NCBI RefSeq assembly: GCF_938045205.1
Contig: NZ_CALIMY010000108.1
Coordinates: 1-21,207, forward strand
Source of the DNA: an uncultured Campylobacter sp.
GTDB taxonomy: Bacteria > Campylobacterota > Campylobacteria > Campylobacterales > Campylobacteraceae
Reading direction: 5' to 3'
DNA: 21,207 nucleotides
Below are positions 6,363 through 14,795 of this stretch, in pieces (within the stretch, counting starts at the first letter, position 1; each line of letters starts with the position of its first letter). A program made the position numbers and the translations under genes. A model generated the notes under the pieces. That model saw nothing but the letters and a program-made list of their open reading frames with translations, was not told where the DNA came from and made no database searches.

Positions 6363-7680
6363 AAAAGGCTCCGAGCTTTGCGGCGGCGAAATTTTAAACG
6401 AAAGCTCGTCCGCTCGAAATTTAACGGATAAAATTTCGGCGAGCAAGGCTAGTGCGTCTGAAATTTTGCGTGGCGTAAATTTAAAATGCAAAGCGCAAAA
6501 CGGCGAGCAGGTTTTGATCTTAAACGATAAAATTTCAAATTTTAAAAATTCCGCTCTCGTAAGCTCGGCAAGCAATACGGCTACCCATGCTGCACCAGAT
6601 TGCGGTTTGAATCACGAAAATTTCGAGCGGAATTTGGACGCCGTTCACGCCAAAGAGACCGCGCATGCGGCAAATTTAAATTCCGCCCGCAAAAATTCCG
6701 CCGATACCGTCGCTTCGGATATTTGCGCGACAAGCATAGAAAAGATTTGCACAAGTCCCGCAGACGCCCGTGCCGCAAACTCTCTCAAAGCAGACGCCGC
6801 CTACAAAGCGGGTATTTCCGCAAACACCCTCGCAAGCGCGCCCGAACTCAAAAATATTATTGAAAGCGCGCCCGCAAGCGACTTTGTAGCGAGCGAACTT
6901 GCGCATATCGGCAAAATAAGCGCCCTGCCAAATACTCCCGCAGATGCGTGCGCATATGCCGTGAGCGCAAACTCCAAGCGCGTAAAGCTCAAGCTCGTCT
7001 ATTCCTACGACGGCTCGAAATTTAGCGGCTCGCAGTCTCAGCCTCACGGGCGCGGCGTCGAGGACGTGCTACGCGCGGCTTTGGGGCGCGTGGGGATCTT
7101 TGCGCCGCTCATCAGCAGCTCGCGCACAGATAAAGGGGTGCACGCGCTGCGCCAGGTAAGCTGCGTCGAATGCACCGTGCACTGGGAGCTGCCGCGTCTA
7201 AAAGAGCTCATAAACCGCCACTGCGCGCCCTATATTTTTGTGCAACACATCAGCCAGGTACCGCGCGATTTTCATCCGCGTTACGATGCCGTAGCGCGCT
7301 GCTATCGCTACGTTTTAAACCATGGACGTCCAAGCCCCTTTCTTAGCGATTTTTGCGTGTTTTATCCGCGCGTAGATCTTGCCGCGCTCAATGCTGCGCT
7401 TGCAAATTTTATCGGCGAGCACGATTTTAGCGAGTTTATGAAAAGCGGCAGCGACATAAAAAGCCCTGTGCGCGAGCTCTACGTCGCGCGCGCCTACTCT
7501 TTTAGAAATTTAACCTTGATAAATTTTAAAGCCAACGGATTTTTGCGAGCGCAGGTGCGGCTGATGGTCGCAAACGCCCTAAAATCCGTGCAGAGCGGGC
7601 GCAAGATTAGCTTCTCGCGGGCGTTTAGTAGAATCCCCTTTCCGCCGAACGGGCTGTATCTTAGCAGCGTGAGTTATTAA
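6346..7680 (+). CDS. truA: tRNA pseudouridine(38-40) synthase TruA with a long N-terminal extension
   Basis: Converts uridines 38-40 of the tRNA anticodon arm to pseudouridine. The enzyme core begins near residue 211 (KRVKLKLVYSYDGSKFSGSQ), with catalytic D262 in SSSRTDKGVHAL, then INRHCAPYIFVQ, FHPRYDAVARCYRYVLNH, GEHDFSEFMKSGSDIKSPVR, and the C-terminal RAQVRLMVANALKSVQSGR. The core alone (GTG at 6961, 239 residues) has normal TruA length. Upstream the frame stays open for 205 more codons to a TTG at 6346, inside the permease gene. This part is Ala/Ser/Asn-rich with no methionine and no recognisable domain, and contains AAATTTCAAATTT and AAAAATTCCGC motifs like those between genes. Neither start has a convincing ribosome binding site. 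The enzyme is certain; the start is not. Confidence 0.9.
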   Translation: MPRGTEKGSELCGGEILNESSSARNLTDKISASKASASEILRGVNLKCKAQNGEQVLILNDKISNFKNSALVSSASNTATHAAPDCGLNHENFERNLDAVHAKETAHAANLNSARKNSADTVASDICATSIEKICTSPADARAANSLKADAAYKAGISANTLASAPELKNIIESAPASDFVASELAHIGKISALPNTPADACAYAVSANSKRVKLKLVYSYDGSKFSGSQSQPHGRGVEDVLRAALGRVGIFAPLISSSRTDKGVHALRQVSCVECTVHWELPRLKELINRHCAPYIFVQHISQVPRDFHPRYDAVARCYRYVLNHGRPSPFLSDFCVFYPRVDLAALNAALANFIGEHDFSEFMKSGSDIKSPVRELYVARAYSFRNLTLINFKANGFLRAQVRLMVANALKSVQSGRKISFSRAFSRIPFPPNGLYLSSVSY

Positions 7681-7913
7681 GGCTTTAAATTTATAGCGTT
7701 AAATTTTATCCACGGGCGTTTGGATTTCAAGCTTAGAATTTTATTGCGGTAAAATTCCGCATATCAGAGCAGATCGCCGAGCTACTTTGATATTAAATCA
7801 CTTGCGCCGTGATGTGTAAAATCGTAAATTTGCGCGAAATTCGATCTGTTTTTATTAGAATTTTATAGAAATTTAGCAATACTTTCAAACTTTTAACTCA
7901 AAAAGGAGCAAAG

Positions 7914-8855
7914 ATGAAAAAATTTTCTGTTGCTTTGGCCGGTTTGGCCTTACTAGCTAGCGTTTCAGGCGCTAAGGAGTTCATCAATATCGGCACCGGC
8001 GGTATGACCGGCACCTATTATCCGGTAGGCGGCGCGATTTGCCGCTTGGTAAATATGGATAAAAATATGAAATGCTCCGTGCAATCGACGGGCGGCTCGA
8101 CGTATAACGTCAATAACGTGCTTAAAAAAGAGCTAAATTTCGGCTTCGTTCAAAGCGACGTCGTCTATGATAAATACAACGGTACGGGCAAATTTCAAGG
8201 CGCGGCGGATAAAAATTTACGCTCCGTAATTTCGATCTATCCGGAACTTTTGGCTTTCGTCGTCTCTAAAGAGAGCGGCATCAAATCCTACGGCGACGCT
8301 GCGGGCAAAAAGATCAATATCGGAAATCCAGGCAGCGGCAACGAGCTAACCAGCACGATAGTTTTTGAAAACTACGACTTCGATCTCAAAAAGCTCGCCC
8401 AACACGGCGTCTTAACCGCGCAAGAATGCCCTATGGCGCTAAAAGATAAGAAGATCGACGGATACTTCTATGTCGTAGGACATCCGACCGCAAATATCAC
8501 CGATGCGGCGACTTCGCTTCCTATCGACTTAGTCGGCATCGACGATGAGCATATCAAAAAAATTCTAGAAAAATATCCATATTTTGCCAAAGGCGTGATC
8601 CCTGCAAAAATGTATGACGGCGTAGATCACGATACGCAGACTATCGGCGTAAAGGCCGTGCTAGTAACCGACGCTAGCCAAAGTAACGAAGCAGTTAGAG
8701 CGGTAGTTAAGGCGATACTTGATAATTTCGACGAGTATAAAAAACTACACCCTGCGTTAAATTTGGTAAGCAAAGAATCTCTTTTAGAGGGGCTTAGCGC
8801 ACCGCTTCATCCTGCGGCAGAGGCGGTGTATAAAGAAGCCGGACTGCTGAAATAG
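7914..8855 (+). CDS. TAXI-family TRAP transporter, periplasmic substrate-binding protein
   Basis: Periplasmic receptor that hands its ligand to the fused permease encoded next. It begins with a signal peptide, MKKFSVALAGLALLASVSGA, probably cut before KEF. The mature start FINIGTGGMTGTYYPVGGAI is the signature of the TAXI (TRAP-associated extracytoplasmic immunogenic) class, followed by CSVQSTGGSTYNVNNV and NFGFVQSDVVY, then NIGNPGSGNELTS and DGYFYVVGHPT. At 313 residues it has the usual length. AAGGAG precedes the ATG by 8 bases. The 233-base gap before it holds AT-rich -10-like sequences (such as TTAGAAT and TATAGAA around 7855-7870), none decisive. Members bind glutamate or other carboxylates; the ligand here is unknown. 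Confidence 0.92.
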   Translation: MKKFSVALAGLALLASVSGAKEFINIGTGGMTGTYYPVGGAICRLVNMDKNMKCSVQSTGGSTYNVNNVLKKELNFGFVQSDVVYDKYNGTGKFQGAADKNLRSVISIYPELLAFVVSKESGIKSYGDAAGKKINIGNPGSGNELTSTIVFENYDFDLKKLAQHGVLTAQECPMALKDKKIDGYFYVVGHPTANITDAATSLPIDLVGIDDEHIKKILEKYPYFAKGVIPAKMYDGVDHDTQTIGVKAVLVTDASQSNEAVRAVVKAILDNFDEYKKLHPALNLVSKESLLEGLSAPLHPAAEAVYKEAGLLK

Positions 8856-8863
8856 GCTAGTTG

Positions 8864-10945
8864 ATGGAGAAATCTACACAAAACGACGAGCAGGTTTTAG
8901 AGGTAAAAAGTAGAGAATTTACCTCTAAAAAGCTCTTCTGGCTCGTGACGCTGGTCTGCTTCGCGTGGTCGGTCTTTCAGCTTTATATCGCATATTTTAC
9001 GCTAAATACGAATATCGCGCGCTCAATCCACTTGGCGTTCGCCATTTTTATAATTTTTTCGCTTTTTCCGTTTCGCCCGCGCTCTAAGGCACATTTTTAC
9101 ATCCCGTTTTACGATTATATTTTATTAATCGTCGGAGTCGCCGCGATCTTGTATCCTGCAATAGAATTTAACGGGCTAGCGCAGCGCCCGGGAAATTATC
9201 TAACCAGAGATATCGTAGCAGCCTTTATAGGTATTTTTATCCTTTTTGAGGCGGGTCGTCGTATGATGGGGCCCGCGCTTGGCATTATCGCTTTTACCTT
9301 TCTTCTGTATTGTTACTTCGGCCCTTATATGCCAGATATCATCGCGCACCGCGGCGCAAGCTTTGAACTGCTTGCAGGGCATATGTTTTTAACGACAGAG
9401 GGCGTATTTGGCGTACCGGTAGGGGTCAGCACCAGCTTCATCTATCTGTTCGTGCTATTCGGCGCGCTTTTGGAGCGAGCCGGAGCGGGGCAGTATTTTA
9501 TAAACGTAGCGTTTGCGATTTTAGGTCGCTTCCGCGGAGGACCCGCCAAGGCTAGCGTAATCGCTAGCGGGCTAACCGGCATGGTAAGCGGCAGCTCGAC
9601 CGCAAACGTTGTGACGGTGGGTACCTTTACGATCCCGCTAATGAAAAAAGCAGGGCTTACAGCCACTAAAGCGGGCGCTATCGAGGTCGCCGCCGGCGTA
9701 AACGGGCAGCTTATGCCGCCTATCATGGGCGCTGCGGCATTTATCATCGCGGAATTTTTAGGTATGAGCTACACCAACGTAATGATCGCGGCGGTGATCC
9801 CCGCTTTCGTCTGCTACGCGGGGTTATTTTTCATCGTGCATCTGGAAAGCTGCAAGCTAGGGCTTCACGGCAGCCGCGATTACGCCAAGGTTTCAAAGCT
9901 AAAAATTATATTTAGCGGCATTCATTACATAATACCGATTTTGGTGCTTCTTTTCACTCTATTGATTCTGAAAGAAAGCGCGATCTCTGCGGCGTTTAAC
10001 TCGATCTGCGTGCTATTTTTAATAATGATCGTACAAGAGCCCGCAAAGAAAACGATATTTGGCGAAAAAGTTGGCAAGTCCGATTTTATCGTAGGTTTCG
10101 TAGATATCTTTTGGGCTATGGTGGGTGCTGCTAAAAACATGGTCACGGTAGCCGTTGCCACCGCGCTAGCGGGCATCATCATCGGCTCGATCTCGCTTAC
10201 CGGGCTGGGACAGGTTCTTTCAGAGCTCGTGGAGGCGGTCGCGGGAAATAGCATAGTGCTGATACTTCTGATGACTGCGATAATGAGTCTGATTTTGGGC
10301 ATGGGGCTTCCTACGACGGCGAATTATATCGTCGTTTCGAGCCTTATTGCTCCGGTGATTTTAATACTGGCCGGCAAAAACGGCTTTTTGATCCCTGCGA
10401 TCGCGGTGCATCTTTTCGTATTTTATTTCGGAATTTTAGCCGATGATACCCCTCCGGTGGGCATCGCCGCATACGCCGCCGCGGGCATCGCAAAGGCAAA
10501 TCCGGTAACCGTGGGACTTCAGGGCTTCGTGTATGATCTGCGCACCGCCGTACTTCCGTTTGCGTTTTTCTTCAATAATAAGCTGCTTTTGATCCAAAGC
10601 ATCGGCGATCCGATGGATTCAAAAAGCATCGTTTGGATCAGCGATCCACTGCAAATCGTGCTGATTTTTGCCACGGCGATCGTGGGCATGTTTGCCTTCA
10701 GCTCCTCGCTACAAGGCTGGTTTGTTACAAAATGTAATCCGCTAGAGCGCCTGCTATTACTGCTAGTAACGCCGTTAATGCTGGTGCCTAATATCTGCGC
10801 GAAATTTATAGAATTCATTCCGAGCGAATACGTTAGCTACGGCATCGGCGCAGCGATCTACGCGCTGATCTTTGCAAAGCAGTGGTTTTTAAGGCCTAAG
10901 GACTCGGACGATACGCACGCCGAAAATAGTGCGCCTGCGGCGTAA
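8864..10945 (+). CDS. TRAP transporter permease, fused small and large (4TM/12TM) subunits
   Basis: Sodium- or proton-driven inner-membrane permease partner of the TAXI receptor. About the first 170 residues form a DctQ-like four-helix part, including FEAGRRMMGPALGIIAF, followed by the DctM-like part with GSSTANVVTVGTFTIPLMK, NGQLMPPIMGAAAFIIAEFL, GMGLPTTANYIVVSSLIAP and YFGILADDTPPVGIAAYAA. These are the family blocks of the fused TRAP permeases found with TAXI receptors. Length is about 693. A TTG at 8861 directly precedes the ATG at 8864; TAGG (8853-8856) is better spaced for the ATG, so that start is used. It lies 8 bases after the receptor stop, and a hairpin follows the stop, so the two form one operon. 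Confidence 0.92.
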   Translation: MEKSTQNDEQVLEVKSREFTSKKLFWLVTLVCFAWSVFQLYIAYFTLNTNIARSIHLAFAIFIIFSLFPFRPRSKAHFYIPFYDYILLIVGVAAILYPAIEFNGLAQRPGNYLTRDIVAAFIGIFILFEAGRRMMGPALGIIAFTFLLYCYFGPYMPDIIAHRGASFELLAGHMFLTTEGVFGVPVGVSTSFIYLFVLFGALLERAGAGQYFINVAFAILGRFRGGPAKASVIASGLTGMVSGSSTANVVTVGTFTIPLMKKAGLTATKAGAIEVAAGVNGQLMPPIMGAAAFIIAEFLGMSYTNVMIAAVIPAFVCYAGLFFIVHLESCKLGLHGSRDYAKVSKLKIIFSGIHYIIPILVLLFTLLILKESAISAAFNSICVLFLIMIVQEPAKKTIFGEKVGKSDFIVGFVDIFWAMVGAAKNMVTVAVATALAGIIIGSISLTGLGQVLSELVEAVAGNSIVLILLMTAIMSLILGMGLPTTANYIVVSSLIAPVILILAGKNGFLIPAIAVHLFVFYFGILADDTPPVGIAAYAAAGIAKANPVTVGLQGFVYDLRTAVLPFAFFFNNKLLLIQSIGDPMDSKSIVWISDPLQIVLIFATAIVGMFAFSSSLQGWFVTKCNPLERLLLLLVTPLMLVPNICAKFIEFIPSEYVSYGIGAAIYALIFAKQWFLRPKDSDDTHAENSAPAA

Positions 10946-10955
10946 ATCTAAATTT

Positions 10956-10990
10956 GATCCCGCTAAATTTTAAGATAAATTTGCGGGGTC
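10956..10990 (+). terminator. Terminator-like hairpin after the TRAP transporter operon
   Basis: GATCCCGC and GCGGGGTC pair over 8 bases with one G-U pair. AAATTT on both inner sides extends the stem past a one-base bulge. The hairpin is followed by TTATTAAATTTAT, a weak U-rich tail. It begins 11 bases after the permease stop. Confidence 0.55.
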
Positions 10991-11538
10991 TTATTAAATT
11001 TATCTTCTTACTTTGCATTCTTGCGCCAGGATTTTAAATTTGGATCGATTCTTTACTTCTAAATTTAAAACCTTGACAGATTTTGCCGTGCTGATAAATC
11101 TAGTTTAAATTTAAATCCGCCTATATAAACTACTCAAATTTTAAATTGCGCCGAAGCTATTATGCTCCTTAAATTTATTCATACGAAGCTACTGTGTTAA
11201 AAAACATCGCATATTAATCCTATGCTAGTCTATAATTATCGCAAGCCGCAGGATGCACGAAATCAATAGAGCAAAGCCATTTTCGCGTTGCCGCTTGTAA
11301 TGCCTTCGATAGTTTAAAATATACACGTCCACAAAAGCGAAAATGATTCTTAGAGCAGATAAAATCAAAACTGTGCAAAATTTCTTCAAAACGATTTGAT
11401 AATTAATGCCGGGCGTTATAAAATTTTACTTATTTACAGCAATTTCTTGATTATATGTTGTACTTTATTTAAAATAATTTTTATAAAAATATCGATGGAA
11501 CGGGGAATTATTAGTTAAATTTAATTCTATAAAAATAC
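10991..11538. other. AT-rich stretch without a gene upstream of the siderophore receptor
   Basis: No reading frame of useful length or family likeness is seen on either strand. A TATAAT at 11231-11236 and a TTGACA at 11073-11078 are present but not linked to a gene. CATTTTCGC (11278-11286) and GCGAAAATG (11337-11345) form a 9-base inverted repeat 50 bases apart, which might mark a small RNA or a chance pairing. The base composition is more AT-rich than the coding DNA around it, especially from 11400 on. Confidence 0.4.
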
Positions 11539-11557
11539 TTTAATAATTAATATTAAA
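11539..11557. promoter_or_regulatory. Candidate operator (inverted repeat) upstream of the TonB-dependent receptor
   Basis: TTTAATA - ATTAA - TATTAAA is a perfect 7-base inverted repeat around five bases. It covers the -35 position relative to the -10 box at 11574-11579. For an iron-uptake operon an AT-rich palindrome in this place is what a Fur site would look like, but it does not clearly match the classic Fur box, so the regulator is inferred only. Confidence 0.3.
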
Positions 11558-11573
11558 TTTATCCGCTTTGAGT

Positions 11574-11579
11574 TATAAT
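11574..11579 (+). promoter_or_regulatory. -10 box of the TonB receptor - esterase operon
   Basis: A perfect TATAAT 33 bases before the receptor start codon, giving a leader of about 25 bases that contains the ribosome binding site GAGGA. The upstream sequence is very AT-rich and has no TTGACA. Confidence 0.55.
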
Positions 11580-11611
11580 CCGCGATTAAATTTCAAAATA
11601 GAGGAACAAAA

Positions 11612-13735
11612 ATGCAAAAAGATATGTATTTTAAAAAGGCGAAATTTATCGCATTATCGATATGCGCGAGCGTTTCGATTTTATGCGGCGTCGAAGGCTC
11701 GCATCTAAGCAGTGACGCAAATAGCACGAATCTTGGCGAAATCGTAGTAAGTGCGAGCGGCTTTCGCCAAGATATTAGGCAGGCGCCGGCCTCCATTTCC
11801 ACCTTGGATAATAAAGAGATATCAAGCGGCAGATTCACTTCGCTACACGATATTGCGAATAAAATGCCGGGCGTTAGCGTCATCGCAGGCGATGACGGCC
11901 CGGCAAGCGGGATATCCATCAGAGGAATGGAAAGCTCCCAAACCCTTGTGCTTATCGACGGCAAACGTGTAAGTTCCGCGGCGGCGAACCCAAAAGGCGG
12001 AGCGGGCGATATGAACTCGAATTTTATCCCGCCCGCAGGAGCGATCGAGCGTATCGAGGTGATTAGAGGACCGATGAGCTCGCTTTACGGGAGCGATGCA
12101 GTAGGCGGCGTGATAAATATCATTACGAAAAAGAATTTTTCTAAATTTAGCGGAAGTGCTGCTATATCTACAACTATCCAAGATCACGAAGGTATCGGAG
12201 ACGGCAAGATGGGCGAAGCCTACGTCAATATTCCCTTTGGGCAGTATGCGGCACTTCAGCTGTGGGGATATAAAAAGCTGCGCGGCGAGGATGGCTATAA
12301 GGGAGGCTATCAGAAGAGTGATAAATCGGATTCTAACGCCAAACTTTGGCTAACGCCGGATGAAAATAATAAATTTTACTTTCAAACCGGAAGACAAAAT
12401 CATGATTATTCAAGGACTCTTGGTAAAACCGCCGTTTATCCCAACGCGCGTGGATTAAATCACTATAAATATAAAAGAGAAAATCACGGCGTCGGATATT
12501 TGGGTGAGTTTGAGAGCTTAAGTGCTGATATAAGTTATTTTTGGGATAAGACTCGCCGTACGAGCATTTTTGATAGCCTTTCTCCCGCAATCGTAAAAAA
12601 TAGAAATTTTAATTCCAAATTTACGACTTATCTCGGTATAAATACGCTTACCTTCGGCTACGATTTTAGCAAACAGGATGTGCAAACGACTTTCATCGTT
12701 TCAAACGCGAGTAGGCAAAATTTACGCTCTCCGCAACGATTTTCTATGAACGAGCATGCGGGATTTTTAGAGGATGAGATCGAAATTTTCGAAAATACGC
12801 TATTTTTAACGCTCGGCGGCAGGCTCACGCATAACGAATACTTCGGCAACCACTTTTCTCCTAGAGCCTACGCGACGTTTAATATAGGCGATACTTGGAC
12901 GATCAAAGGCGGCGTCGCAACCGGCTATAAAACTCCCGACGTCAATCAAATTTCGCCTGAAGTAGGCACGATTCAGGGCGGCTGGAGGATTATAGATTTC
13001 GGTAACAAGGATTTAAAGCCCGAGAAAAGCACGACCTACGAGATCGGGCTTTATTACGACAATGCAGACGATCTGCGCGGCAATATCACGCTATTTAAAA
13101 ACGACTTCAAAGATAAAATTTTAGATACCGATGGCAGCAATATCAATAGGATTCCCGCTTACGGAGGCTGCGCCGGCGCGCCGAGCGTTAATTGTCCTGG
13201 TTGGGGAACGTATTTTAATATAGAAGGAGCCGAGGTTTACGGCGTTGAGCTGAGTGGCGATTACGATATTACTAAAAAGCTAAATTTCAAGGCAAACTAC
13301 ACCTATAGCCACTCCGAGATCGAAACCGGGGATCCTACGATCTATACGCCAAACGGCGCCGTTAAATTTAGCCAAACCAATCTTAGTAGGCTGGATGGCA
13401 AATCCCTGACCGCTACTCCGAAGCATGCTGCACATGCGACGCTTAGCTATAGGCCTATCGCTCCGCTTTCTACCTTTATCGGTCTTAATTACGAAAGCGA
13501 GCTTACAAGCGTGCAATTCGGTCCGGGCAATAGAGTCAGCAAAAACGACAAAAAGCTTTTTACTACGGATTTGGGCGCACAATACGATTTAAACGATAAT
13601 CTGAGTCTAAATTTAACCGCCTACAATATCTTTGATAACGTCCGATACGACGAGGGTCTTGCGGACGACGACAATTACTATTGGTATCCCGAGGAGGGCA
13701 GGAGGTTTTGGTTTAAGGTAAACGCTAAATGGTAA
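11612..13735 (+). CDS. TonB-dependent outer-membrane receptor, probable catecholate siderophore receptor
   Basis: Gated outer-membrane barrel that takes up an iron chelate with energy from TonB-ExbBD. A signal peptide covers roughly residues 1-30. EIVVSAS (43-49) is the TonB box. The plug domain (about 55-170) has PGVSVIAGDDGPASGISIRG, QTLVLIDGKRV and IERIEVIRGPMSSLYG followed by DAVGGVINIITKK. The rest forms the 22-strand barrel, with RAYATFNIGDTWTIKGGVA, TGYKTPDVNQISPE and DLKPEKSTTYEIGLYY, and ends with an aromatic residue (VNAKW) as outer-membrane proteins do. Two cysteines, C520 and C528, lie in one predicted outer loop. Length 707 fits the CirA/FepA/CfrA group. It shares a 7-base overlap with an IroE-like esterase gene, which makes enterobactin-type catecholates the likeliest ligand. 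Confidence 0.9.
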   Translation: MQKDMYFKKAKFIALSICASVSILCGVEGSHLSSDANSTNLGEIVVSASGFRQDIRQAPASISTLDNKEISSGRFTSLHDIANKMPGVSVIAGDDGPASGISIRGMESSQTLVLIDGKRVSSAAANPKGGAGDMNSNFIPPAGAIERIEVIRGPMSSLYGSDAVGGVINIITKKNFSKFSGSAAISTTIQDHEGIGDGKMGEAYVNIPFGQYAALQLWGYKKLRGEDGYKGGYQKSDKSDSNAKLWLTPDENNKFYFQTGRQNHDYSRTLGKTAVYPNARGLNHYKYKRENHGVGYLGEFESLSADISYFWDKTRRTSIFDSLSPAIVKNRNFNSKFTTYLGINTLTFGYDFSKQDVQTTFIVSNASRQNLRSPQRFSMNEHAGFLEDEIEIFENTLFLTLGGRLTHNEYFGNHFSPRAYATFNIGDTWTIKGGVATGYKTPDVNQISPEVGTIQGGWRIIDFGNKDLKPEKSTTYEIGLYYDNADDLRGNITLFKNDFKDKILDTDGSNINRIPAYGGCAGAPSVNCPGWGTYFNIEGAEVYGVELSGDYDITKKLNFKANYTYSHSEIETGDPTIYTPNGAVKFSQTNLSRLDGKSLTATPKHAAHATLSYRPIAPLSTFIGLNYESELTSVQFGPGNRVSKNDKKLFTTDLGAQYDLNDNLSLNLTAYNIFDNVRYDEGLADDDNYYWYPEEGRRFWFKVNAKW

Positions 13736-14625
13736 GCCTAAAGAGCTTTCTTGCGGTATTTGACGCGCTCTTTTTAGTGTGCTTATTCGCTTGCGATCTG
13801 GGGGCAAAACCGCCACAAAAGATTGAGCGGGTAAGTGGAGCTGCGCGCGAAATGTTTAACGTGAGCGATTTTATTCTAAAAAGCAAGAACGGCGAAAAAT
13901 ATAAAATTTTTATAGCTCGCCAAAAAAATGTCGCTCGCTACGATAGGGTAGTTTTTATGGTTGATGCGAACGCGCAGTTTCCGATACTTTTAAACTCCTA
14001 TGCGAAAATTTATGCGAATGGCGCAAAGCAAAACGCAAAAGCGGTGTCGAAATTAAGCAAAACCGTCCTTATAGTAGGTATCGGATACGATAGCCCGCTA
14101 GCGTATGATACTAAGCGTCGCACGAGAGATTTAACGCCTGCGGCGAGCGGCGAAGAATATGCAAACGGCGGCGGCGCGGCAGAATTTTACGATTTTGTAA
14201 AAGATAAATTATTGCCGCTCGTGGATCGAAAATACGCCACGACGCAAAGCGATAAAATTTACTTCGGACATTCGTTCGGCGGGCTATTCGGGATTTATGC
14301 TTTGCTGCGCGACGATGGGATTTTCGACGAGTTTTTTATCGCCTCGCCTTCGTTGTGGTGGGGTGAATCACAGCTGATCAGAGATGCCCTAGACGAGGGA
14401 AAGCTTAGATCAAATTTAAAAGCGAAATTCATAATGCTCGTTGCCGGCTCGAGTGAAATGCGTAAAGGAAAAACCGATAAAGCGGGAATTTTAAAAGTAG
14501 CCGATCTAGCTGAAATTTTAAAAACAAAGGGGCTTTCTTGCGAGTTTAGGCTCTACGAAGGCGCTTCGCACGGCGAAGTAATCCCATTGGCTTTGCGAGA
14601 TTTAGCGCTATTTACGCAAAGATAA
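13729..14625 (+). CDS. IroE/Cee-like periplasmic esterase, probable siderophore trilactone hydrolase
   Basis: Alpha/beta hydrolase that would open the lactone ring of enterobactin-like siderophores to give linear forms or release iron. After a hydrophobic start, the signal peptide could end at LGA-KPP, or C22 in LFAC could be a lipid-modified cysteine. The catalytic pair is visible: S182 in FGHSFGG and H281 in ASHGEV, 99 residues apart, very near the Ser-His spacing I recall for IroE. SPSLWWGESQL after the nucleophile is typical of this esterase family. Length 298 is slightly short of IroE. The ATG overlaps the receptor stop (ATGGTAA), so the two are co-translated. In C. jejuni the esterase Cee works with the enterobactin receptor; the same job is inferred here. 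Other serine esterases of this fold cannot be excluded. Confidence 0.82.
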   Translation: MVSLKSFLAVFDALFLVCLFACDLGAKPPQKIERVSGAAREMFNVSDFILKSKNGEKYKIFIARQKNVARYDRVVFMVDANAQFPILLNSYAKIYANGAKQNAKAVSKLSKTVLIVGIGYDSPLAYDTKRRTRDLTPAASGEEYANGGGAAEFYDFVKDKLLPLVDRKYATTQSDKIYFGHSFGGLFGIYALLRDDGIFDEFFIASPSLWWGESQLIRDALDEGKLRSNLKAKFIMLVAGSSEMRKGKTDKAGILKVADLAEILKTKGLSCEFRLYEGASHGEVIPLALRDLALFTQR

Positions 14626-14635
14626 TCTTCTATTT

Positions 14636-14672
14636 AGCCGGTAAAGCCTTGATCTAAACCCGGCTCGTTTTA
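14636..14672 (+). terminator. Possible terminator after the siderophore operon
   Basis: AGCCGG (14636-14641) pairs with CCGGCT (14660-14665), with a few more pairs inside past a bulge, and is followed by CGTTTTATATTT. It starts 10 bases after the esterase stop. The loop is rather long, so strength is uncertain. Confidence 0.4.
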
Positions 14673-14795
14673 TATTTGCAAGCGCAAGACCGTACGGCGC
14701 AGGCTCGTTGATCGCGCCGAAACGCGTCACCGGATTTAAGAAATTAAATTTTAAAGTCCTTTTGGCTAGTATCGCGCAAATTTAAAGGATGAAAA

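Noticed and set aside
6676..7047. 123-codon minus-strand frame opposite the truA extension
   Set aside because: Composition reflects the Ala-rich sense strand; no start signal and no domain seen. The sense frame runs on into the TruA core.
8861..8863. TTG as start of the TRAP permease
   Set aside because: The directly following ATG is better spaced from TAGG; the difference is one residue and not decisive.
9442..9747. Long minus-strand frame inside the TRAP permease
   Set aside because: It is the antisense shadow of a hydrophobic coding region whose plus-strand product matches a known family throughout.
11073..11100. TTGACA with a TAAATC 16 bases later as a promoter
   Set aside because: The -10 half is poor and no gene or RNA can be linked to it.
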